A stretch of 64,000 nt of DNA. Source: VXNJ01 sp009840625 (GTDB taxonomy: Bacteria; Chloroflexota; UBA11872; VXNJ01). Made by a program: the position numbers and the translations under genes. Positions within the stretch are counted from its first letter, which is position 1. Each line of letters starts with the position of its first letter. The notes under the pieces are model-generated. The model searched no databases and had not been told where the DNA came from. It saw only the letters and a list, made by a program, of their open reading frames with translations. Location of the stretch: NCBI GenBank assembly GCA_965207915.1, contig OZ242304.1, positions 1,178,001-1,242,000 on the forward strand, read 5' to 3'. Positions 57,893-64,000 of this stretch are shown one piece after another.

Positions 57893-59155
57893 ATGGCGGC
57901 CAACCGCAAGGTCCCAGCCCCGCCCGCCATCTCGACCACTACCGCGCCCGACAAGCCGGAACCCGCAGTCCGGCTGAGTCCGCTCTTTACCCCCGCATTC
58001 ATGTACGTGATGTTTGCGATGGTGGTGCTGCGGCGCATTTACGGACCGCTGCCGCAGTTCATCGCCGCGGACTTGGGGACCTCGGTGGCCCTGGTGGCCC
58101 AGTCGCTGACGGTGGAAACGATCTTCTCGGTCGCCGCCGCGCTGTTGATCTCGCCGCTGGCCGATTCGCTCGGCCGCCGCCCGGTAATCCTGGTCGCAAT
58201 CGCCGTGCGCACGCTGGGGGCGGGTCTGATCTGGCTCTTCCCCGGCATTCCGACCCTTTTCATCGGCGCGGCGCTGCTCGGTTTCGGCAACGGGATCGTG
58301 TTTCCGCAGATCTTCTCCACCGTCGGCGACCTCTTCAAAAGTCAGCCGCGCGATCGGCTCATCGCCTGGCTGCTGGTAATCTCCCGGTTTGCGTTTCTGG
58401 CCGGCCCGCTGGCTTCGGGTTTCCTGGCCGAGGCGTTCCACTGGTCGGCCGCGTTCGCGGCCGGTTCGCTCGTCTCGGTCGCCGCCCTGGTGCTGGCTTG
58501 GTCCGTCACTCCGCGGGGGACGACCCGGCCCGGCTCGTTGCCGGCTGTCATCACCACCATGGCCGGTGCCTACCGGCACCTGATCGGCGACCGGGTGACT
58601 ACCTTGACCCTGATCGCCAACATCGTGTTCGTAGTCGGCGGCTACGGCATCGACGTGTATTTCGGGGCGTTCGTGGCCTTTTCCTACGGACTCTCGCCCG
58701 ATCAGGTCGGACTGCTGCTCACCGTCGGGCCGGCGGTCGCGATGATCTCGACCTGGATTTCCGGCCGCATCCCGGCCCGGCGCCGCGGTTGGGCATTGGT
58801 GGGGGCCAGCGTCATCTTTTCGCCCCCGCTGGCGATCCTGCTCAACTTCCCGGTCGGTCCGGGGTTTGCGATCGCCATGTCGGCGGTGTGGTCGTTCGGG
58901 GTAGGTCTGCGCTCGGCGTCGCTCAACGCCACCGTCCTGGATCTGGCCCCGGAACACCGCGGCGCGATCACCGGCCTGATGCAGGTGAGCTATTCGGCCG
59001 GGATCATGCTCGGGTCGGCACTAGGCGGAGTGGCGCTGGCGCTGGGCGGCTACTCGGCAATGGGGATCTTTTTCAGCTGCTGTACCCTCGTTAGCGCGCT
59101 TTTATTTGCGATCGCCTGGCGCGGCATCGCCGGACGGGTCCAGGAGTTGGGTTAA
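57893..59155 (+). CDS. MFS transporter
   Basis: 420 residues with about 12 helices and the MFS loop P-L-A-D-S-L-G-R-R-P. G-F-G-N-G-I-V-F-P-Q lies in helix 4. Hydrophobic drug/metabolite porter; substrate unknown. The ATG at 57893 has a weak SD; the frame is open for 48 codons more. Its stop abuts the sugar dehydrogenase start. Confidence 0.87.
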   Translation: MAANRKVPAPPAISTTTAPDKPEPAVRLSPLFTPAFMYVMFAMVVLRRIYGPLPQFIAADLGTSVALVAQSLTVETIFSVAAALLISPLADSLGRRPVILVAIAVRTLGAGLIWLFPGIPTLFIGAALLGFGNGIVFPQIFSTVGDLFKSQPRDRLIAWLLVISRFAFLAGPLASGFLAEAFHWSAAFAAGSLVSVAALVLAWSVTPRGTTRPGSLPAVITTMAGAYRHLIGDRVTTLTLIANIVFVVGGYGIDVYFGAFVAFSYGLSPDQVGLLLTVGPAVAMISTWISGRIPARRRGWALVGASVIFSPPLAILLNFPVGPGFAIAMSAVWSFGVGLRSASLNATVLDLAPEHRGAITGLMQVSYSAGIMLGSALGGVALALGGYSAMGIFFSCCTLVSALLFAIAWRGIAGRVQELG

Positions 59156-60528
59156 TAAGCAAGCGACTGACGCCGTCAATCCGGTCGGAATCATGGCGCC
59201 GCTTGGCATTGGCGGCAGCGGGCCTGTGGCTTAGCGGCTTGTTTCTGGGCGCCTGCAACGGGCCGACGCCCGAGCAATCCCCGCGACCGGCCGCGCCGGT
59301 TGCGGAAACGCCAAATCAACGGTCGGAAGCCCCGCCGCCGCAGACCGCGCCAGCCTCGGCCCCGGCACCCCCCGGCGAACCGATTGCCGACCCTCCCCCG
59401 GCCGGGCCGTTGCCGGCGGCGGAGGCCGCCGAGATCCGCCCGGCCGCGCTCGGCAGCGTGGACCTGGTGCCCGTTTTTCCGGCCCTTGCTTTCGAGCGCA
59501 TGGTCGGCATGCAGTATCCGGCCGGCGATCCGAGCCGCCTCTACGTTGTTCTGCAGGAAGGCCGCATCGTCTCGGTCGCCAACCACGCGAACGCCGATTC
59601 GCATCGCGTGTTCCTGGACATAACCGACCGGGTCAGCCGGGCCGGCAACGAGGAGGGGCTGCTCGGCCTGGCGTTCGACCCTCAATTCCTCGACAGCGGC
59701 CACTTTTACGTGTATTACTCCGCCGCCGGGCCGCGACGCTCGATCCTTTCCCGGTTTACCGCAGTGGGCGGGCAGGTCGACCACGCGAGCGAACTGGTGG
59801 TGCTGGAAGTCGGTCAGCCTTATTCGAACCACAACGGCGGTGAAATTGCGTTCGGGCCGGACGGTTACCTCTACGTCGCCCTCGGCGACGGGGGTCGGGC
59901 CGGCGATCCGATGGGGCACGGCCAGAACAAGGCGACCCTGCTGGGATCGATCCTGCGCATAGACGTTGCCCCCCTCGACGAGCAAGGCCTGTACTCGGTC
60001 CCGCCGGACAACCCCTTCGCCGGCGATCCGCAAGCCCGGGGCGAGATCTGGGCCTGGGGATTGCGCAACCCCTGGCGGTTCTCGTTCGACCGCCTCACCG
60101 GCGATCTCTGGACGGCCGACGTCGGCCAGAACCTCTACGAGGAGATCGATCTGATCCTGCCCGGCGCCAACTACGGCTGGAACCTGATGGAAGGATTCGA
60201 CTGCTACGGGGCAAGCGAATGCAGCCGCGACAGTCTGACGCTGCCGGTGATCGAGTACGGCCGCGAGGACGGCTGTTCGGTTACCGGTGGGTACGTATAC
60301 CGGGGATCGCGCCTGCAGTCGCTGTACGGTGCCTACGTTTACGGCGATTTCTGTTCGGGCAAGATCTGGGCCCTTCGCTACGAAGCCGGGTCAGTCACCG
60401 CGCACGCCCTGATCGCCGACACCGACCTGCAGATCGCCTCCTTCGCCGAAGGCCCCGACGGCGAGCTCTACGTCCTGTCGTTCACCGGGCGCGTGTACGG
60501 GTTCTCGGAAGCCGATTCGCGGGGTTGA
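59155..60528 (+). CDS. PQQ-type soluble sugar dehydrogenase lipoprotein (GSDH), apparent ATA start
   Basis: About 457 residues. Lipoprotein signal with S-W-R-R then L-A-L-A-A-A-G-L-W-L and lipobox L-G-A-C; a Pro/Ala linker; then a six-bladed beta-propeller of the glucose/sorbosone dehydrogenase family (G-N-E-E-G-L-L-G-L-A-F, Y-S-N-H-N-G-G-E-I-A-F-G, A-L-G-D-G-G, G-L-R-N-P-W-R-F-S-F, P-G-A-N-Y-G-W). Oxidises sugars outside the membrane. Using TTG 59203 drops the basic signal residues. The in-frame ATA at 59155 overlaps the MFS stop (TAATA) and has GGAG 8 bases upstream, so I take it. Confidence 0.8.
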   Translation: MSKRLTPSIRSESWRRLALAAAGLWLSGLFLGACNGPTPEQSPRPAAPVAETPNQRSEAPPPQTAPASAPAPPGEPIADPPPAGPLPAAEAAEIRPAALGSVDLVPVFPALAFERMVGMQYPAGDPSRLYVVLQEGRIVSVANHANADSHRVFLDITDRVSRAGNEEGLLGLAFDPQFLDSGHFYVYYSAAGPRRSILSRFTAVGGQVDHASELVVLEVGQPYSNHNGGEIAFGPDGYLYVALGDGGRAGDPMGHGQNKATLLGSILRIDVAPLDEQGLYSVPPDNPFAGDPQARGEIWAWGLRNPWRFSFDRLTGDLWTADVGQNLYEEIDLILPGANYGWNLMEGFDCYGASECSRDSLTLPVIEYGREDGCSVTGGYVYRGSRLQSLYGAYVYGDFCSGKIWALRYEAGSVTAHALIADTDLQIASFAEGPDGELYVLSFTGRVYGFSEADSRG

Positions 60529-60615
60529 CCGCGGTCGCCCGGCGCTGTCCGCGCCGGGGCCCAACTTACGATTTAGGAGGGTGCGCGGCCCGCTGACCGG
60601 GCCCGGGGCTTCGAT

Positions 60616-62370
60616 TTGAACCACGAATTCATCGGCGAGTTGGCGATCATCGGCGCGTTGGCGGTGGTGACCACGCTCGGCTTGCACCGGATTGGGCTCC
60701 CGCCGATAGCCGGCCTGCTGGTGACCGGCGCAATTGCCGGTCCGCACGGCCTCGGATTGATCGGCGACACCAACCGCATCGAGCAGATCGCCGAACTGGG
60801 CGTCATCCTGCTGCTGTTTGCGATCGGGCTGGAATTCTCCCTCTCGCGGCTGCGGTTCATCTGGAAGGCGGTCGCGGTCGGGGGCTCGCTGCAGGTCGGC
60901 ATCACGACCGCAGCAACCCTGGCGATCCTGATGGCCGCCGGCGAAAGCGCCGAGCGCGGAATCGTTTTCGGCCTCGCGGTGGCGCTCTCCAGCACGGTGC
61001 TCGTGCTGCGGGTCCTGTCCGGGCGGGGCGAATTGGCCGCACCGCACGGCCGGTTCATCGTCGGCGCCCTGATCTTCCAGGACCTGCTGGTGATACCGCT
61101 CACCGTGCTGATTCCGGTGCTGGCCGGGACTTCGAGCCAGTACTTCCTGCTCGATGCTTCCTGGGCCATAGTCCGGGCCACGATCGTGGTCGTGGCCACC
61201 CTGGCGGTGGCCAAGTACCTGGTGCCGCGAATATTCCGCGCCGTCGATGCCACCCGCACGCGCGAGGTGTTCCTGCTCGCGATCGTGGCCGTTGCGCTCG
61301 GTTCGGCCTGGGGGATGAACCAGCTGGGGCTCTCGTTTGCGCTGGGCGCCTTCCTGGCCGGCATGCTGCTGGCCGACACCGATTACGGGCATCGGGCCAC
61401 CAGCGACATCATTCCCCTGCGCGATGCGTTCGCGAGCTTTTTCTTCATCTCGCTGGGGATGATCTTCGACTGGCGAGTCCTCGTCGAATCGCCGGTGCTG
61501 GCCATCCTGATCGTCACCGGCCTGGTTTTCGGCAAGGCGCTGATCGCGTCGCTGGCTTCGCTGGCGATGCGGAACCCGGCCAGCGTCGCCTGGCGGTCCG
61601 GCATTCACCTTGCCCAATTCGGCGAGTTCGGTTACGTGGTCCTGCTGCTCGGTGCCAGCGCCGGTTTGATCGAATCCTCCGAGGTAAGCCTCGTCGTCAC
61701 GACCGGAGTGCTGAGCATCCTGCTGTCGCGGCTGCTGATGCACTGGGCGGGGGGACTGCACGCCGGGGAGGCGATGCTGCGCCCGCTCGCGCGGCTGCTG
61801 CGCGCCCGCGGCGTGGATGAAGCCACCCCCCGGGACTCGACGCTAAGCGACCATGTCGTGATCGCCGGGTACGGGGTCGCCGGACGACTGCTGGCGCAGA
61901 CGCTGGACCAGGCCGGTTTTCCATATCTGGTGCTCGAACTCGACACCGAGAAAGTCCGGGCCGGCCGGGCCCGCGACGAACCAGTTTACTACGGCGACAT
62001 TACCAGCCCGGAAGCCCAGGCCCACGCCCGGATCAAGTTCGCCCGCGTGATGGTCCTGCTCATCGATGATCCGTCCGCGATTCAGCGCGCCGTGGTGGCC
62101 GCCCATGCCGAGTCGCCGCAGCTGCCGATCCTGGCCCGGGCCCGAAACCTGCGCGAGCGCAACCAGCTGCTCCGGCTCGGCGCCGGCCACGTCGTCTGCG
62201 AGGAGCTCGAGAGCGGAGCCGAGATGGCCGCCTGCGTGCTCAAGACCCTGGGCCTGGAAGGCACGTCGATCCGCACCGAGCTGAGCCGCGCCCTGATCCT
62301 GACGCAGTCGGAGAACCTTACCGACATGACCGGATCGTGGATCGATTCGGCTGACCGCGAAACGCGCTAG
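60616..62370 (+). CDS. Kef-type monovalent cation:proton antiporter with RCK domain
   Basis: 584 residues. CPA2 membrane domain of about 12 helices with L-L-F-A-I-G-L-E-F-S, L-S-S-T-V-L and the F-Q-D-L-L region, then a TrkA-N/RCK nucleotide domain (I-A-G-Y-G-V-A-G-R near residue 418). Exports K+ or Na+ against H+, gated by nucleotides. TTG start with GGGG 7 bases upstream. Confidence 0.9.
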   Translation: MNHEFIGELAIIGALAVVTTLGLHRIGLPPIAGLLVTGAIAGPHGLGLIGDTNRIEQIAELGVILLLFAIGLEFSLSRLRFIWKAVAVGGSLQVGITTAATLAILMAAGESAERGIVFGLAVALSSTVLVLRVLSGRGELAAPHGRFIVGALIFQDLLVIPLTVLIPVLAGTSSQYFLLDASWAIVRATIVVVATLAVAKYLVPRIFRAVDATRTREVFLLAIVAVALGSAWGMNQLGLSFALGAFLAGMLLADTDYGHRATSDIIPLRDAFASFFFISLGMIFDWRVLVESPVLAILIVTGLVFGKALIASLASLAMRNPASVAWRSGIHLAQFGEFGYVVLLLGASAGLIESSEVSLVVTTGVLSILLSRLLMHWAGGLHAGEAMLRPLARLLRARGVDEATPRDSTLSDHVVIAGYGVAGRLLAQTLDQAGFPYLVLELDTEKVRAGRARDEPVYYGDITSPEAQAHARIKFARVMVLLIDDPSAIQRAVVAAHAESPQLPILARARNLRERNQLLRLGAGHVVCEELESGAEMAACVLKTLGLEGTSIRTELSRALILTQSENLTDMTGSWIDSADRETR

Positions 62371-62428
62371 CCGGGAGCTTTCGACTCCGCGACCAGATGC
62401 CCTCCGGAAGGGCCGCCGGCACGGCCGT

Positions 62429-63742
62429 TCACGCCGGTTCAGCCGGCCGAAAGTCGGGGTGCCAGGTCGATAGGTGATCGCGGTGCGTCGGCGAGTAGGC
62501 ACCGGGCTTGAAGAACCTGTCGTAGAAGTCAAGATCCAGGTGGTGAACCTGCATGAACCACATAAGGTGCATGGTGTCGACGGTCCCGGGAAACTTCCCG
62601 TACGTGTCGTAGATGTAGTTGCAGACTGCCTTGGCGCAGGCTTCCCCCTCCGGGCTGGTGTCGGGGATGCCGGACTCGTACCGTTCGTTGGAAATCGTGT
62701 GCGGGACTTGGCCGCCGCGCTCCAGGAACTCGCCGAGTCCGCCGCGGGTGCCCGCGATGATCGAATCCACGGCGGCGTCCATGTCGGCGAAATAGGGCGG
62801 GCAGTAGCCCTCGAACACCCCGTCCATTCCCACCGGGTTGCGTACCAGCTGCATCCCCTTCGGAGCCACCGTACGAAACCCCATTTCCTCAAGGACCTCC
62901 AGGGACAGGAAGCCGCAGTGCATCCACCCGCCCAGGCCCATCGCCTCGGTCGCCAGGAACATGTTCTGGCAGGCGATCGCCGCCTCGTTGAACGTGAAGT
63001 AGACCGCTTCCCGCTCAAGGACCGACAGCGGCAGCGCTTTTTTCTTGTCCAGGAAACCGCTATCGGCCCATTCCTGGGTCCCGGCGGGACGGAAATCGTA
63101 GCGATCGTCTACCACGTAGAACCCGCCGCCGGTACCCCCGGCGAACCGGCCGCCCTCGCCGTCGACCATCTGGATGGTCAGGTTGATCAGCGAAGCGCTT
63201 ACGTCGCAAACCGGCATGAAGAGGGTGCAGCCCGGACGGTTGTTGTCCCAGTAGTTGTGGGCAAACATGGGCGGCGCACGGCGCGGAATGTCAAGCCGGC
63301 CGTCCTTTAGTTTCCGGCGGTTCTTAAGGTACTGCGCCACGACCTGCGACCGATCGCCCTCCGATTCGACCTCGCGCATGCGCTTGGCGGCCGAATCCTG
63401 CAAGTCCATAACGTAGACCCCGGAATCGTTGGTCAGGAACAACTGCGTCCGATGGACCGAAAGCGCGCTCCCGAACGTGCGGCCCGCGCCGCGGATCATC
63501 GCCCCCGGGCGGGCCAGGTCGGAAAGGACCGTTCCCGAAATCCCCATCCCGGCGGCGACCAGCAGGGCTTCCTCCAGCGGGTCGAGCGGCAGCGGGGGCT
63601 GTTCGGACTTGTAGCGGAAGGGTCCTTCGTCCAGTTCGAACCCCATTCCGAAACGGCGCGAGCGGCGCCCGTACAGGGCCTCGAACAGCGGGTACTGCCA
63701 GACCCGGTTAACGTGCGCCGAATCGTCGGTCGGACCTACCAT
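62429..63742 (-). CDS. Nitroreductase-fold protein of unknown function (SagB-like)
   Basis: 437 residues. Weak match to a nitroreductase fold: G-R-R-S-R-R-F near residue 27, I-A-C-Q-N-M-F-L-A-T-E-A-M-G-L-G-G near residue 265, but with long inserts, twice the normal size. Resembles the SagB/ThcOx oxidase group in outline, yet there is no YcaO cyclodehydratase or precursor peptide here. Starts at ATG 63742 with GGAGGG just upstream; the frame extends 19 codons further, but that has no SD. Confidence 0.6.
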   Translation of the reverse strand: MVGPTDDSAHVNRVWQYPLFEALYGRRSRRFGMGFELDEGPFRYKSEQPPLPLDPLEEALLVAAGMGISGTVLSDLARPGAMIRGAGRTFGSALSVHRTQLFLTNDSGVYVMDLQDSAAKRMREVESEGDRSQVVAQYLKNRRKLKDGRLDIPRRAPPMFAHNYWDNNRPGCTLFMPVCDVSASLINLTIQMVDGEGGRFAGGTGGGFYVVDDRYDFRPAGTQEWADSGFLDKKKALPLSVLEREAVYFTFNEAAIACQNMFLATEAMGLGGWMHCGFLSLEVLEEMGFRTVAPKGMQLVRNPVGMDGVFEGYCPPYFADMDAAVDSIIAGTRGGLGEFLERGGQVPHTISNERYESGIPDTSPEGEACAKAVCNYIYDTYGKFPGTVDTMHLMWFMQVHHLDLDFYDRFFKPGAYSPTHRDHLSTWHPDFRPAEPA

Positions 63743-63860
63743 CTGTCCCTCCTCACCTTGACCGGGTCGCCGCACGACGACCCCGCGACGTTGCGCCATA
63801 GGCCTCGACGCACCCGCCCCGGGGAATCGCCCGGCCGGACCGGTCGTTGTCCGCGCCTGA

Positions 63861-64000
63861 TCATCCTATTGCCCGGCCGGATCGGTCGCCGGCGCGTCGG
63901 CTGCCAGTCCTAGCGGCGCGCCCGCGCCGGACCTTTACCGCCAACCGCAGAATGAACGGCATCAACAAAATCCCAGCCGGGAAAGCTGAGACGATGACTG
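63861..64000 (-). CDS. C-terminus of a possible membrane protein (partial)
   Basis: The frame enters from the right edge and ends at TGA 63863-63861. It reads as one hydrophobic helix (V-I-V-S-A-F-P-A-G-I-L-L-M-P-F-I-L-R-L-A-V) and an Arg-rich tail, the usual end of a membrane-anchored protein. An overlapping frame ending at 63910 is also open, so the choice rests on GC at third positions. Low certainty. Confidence 0.4.
   Translation of the reverse strand, partial: VIVSAFPAGILLMPFILRLAVKVRRGRAARTGSRRAGDRSGRAIG

Noticed and set aside
1..64000. tRNA, rRNA, CRISPR arrays, prophage or integrase-attachment sites
   Set aside because: I looked through the gaps for T-arm sequences, regularly spaced repeats and integrase genes and found none.

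Overview
The window is a dense, GC-rich bacterial chromosome segment (roughly two thirds G+C by eye) with short gaps, frequent 4-base stop/start overlaps and Shine-Dalgarno sites. There are no rRNA, tRNA, CRISPR or prophage genes. The gene set suggests a free-living, probably aerobic heterotroph. The isoleucyl-tRNA synthetase with a degenerate KMSKS loop, the rpsO-pnp-dap-rnj-ftsK synteny and the many small membrane/lipoprotein genes would fit Chloroflexota, but this is inference and no marker here settles it.

Layout. 1-5.3 kb: an uptake/sulfur group on the minus strand (NCS2 nucleobase permease with an extra C-terminal domain, a two-domain sulfurtransferase, the start of another protein), then a lone TnpB element, then a minus-strand membrane-protein/winged-helix regulator pair with a clear promoter and palindromic operator. 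5.4-8.2 kb: small envelope or sensory proteins (Cache domain, lipoprotein, membrane protein, NTF2-like). 8.3-11.4 kb: leuS and thioredoxin. 11.4-25.4 kb: a long minus-strand series, reading from rpsO: pnp, dapB, asd, dapA, udg, rnj, ftsK, a class V aminotransferase, a LysM protein, an MFS transporter and a HTH/zinc-ribbon protein. This couples RNA turnover, lysine/diaminopimelate synthesis and DNA translocation. 25.6-34.6 kb: plus-strand DUF3105, SLC13-type transporter, holB, ricT, SH3 protein, AlaX-type editing protein and ileS.

34.7-40.4 kb is a nitrogen-assimilation island: a GCS2-type ligase, glnA with a terminator-like hairpin in its leader, a zinc-ribbon membrane protein, and glnK-amtB behind a structured leader. 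The P-II protein keeps its ligand-binding residues but lacks Tyr51. 40.4-46.4 kb holds a nitroreductase and a probable carbohydrate-use cluster (GH127 glycosidase, sulfatase, hydroxyacyl-CoA-type dehydrogenase, aldo/keto reductase). 46.5-50.4 kb is a YhaO/YhaN-like (SbcCD-related) nuclease/ATPase pair. The rest has two DMT exporters flanking a penicillin-acylase-type Ntn hydrolase, glyA, an amidase, an MFS protein, a soluble sugar dehydrogenase, a Kef-type antiporter and a poorly known nitroreductase-fold protein.

The most unusual sequence signals are: (i) several genes whose coding frame clearly extends upstream of any ATG/GTG/TTG and appears to start at ATC, ATA or CTG; (ii) putative attenuator-type leaders at both glnA and glnK-amtB; (iii) the NCS2 permease fused to an RsbW-like domain; and (iv) the TnpB-only element bounded by inverted repeats. 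I found no single obviously new multi-gene system; the paired nitrogen leaders and the non-AUG starts are the best leads.
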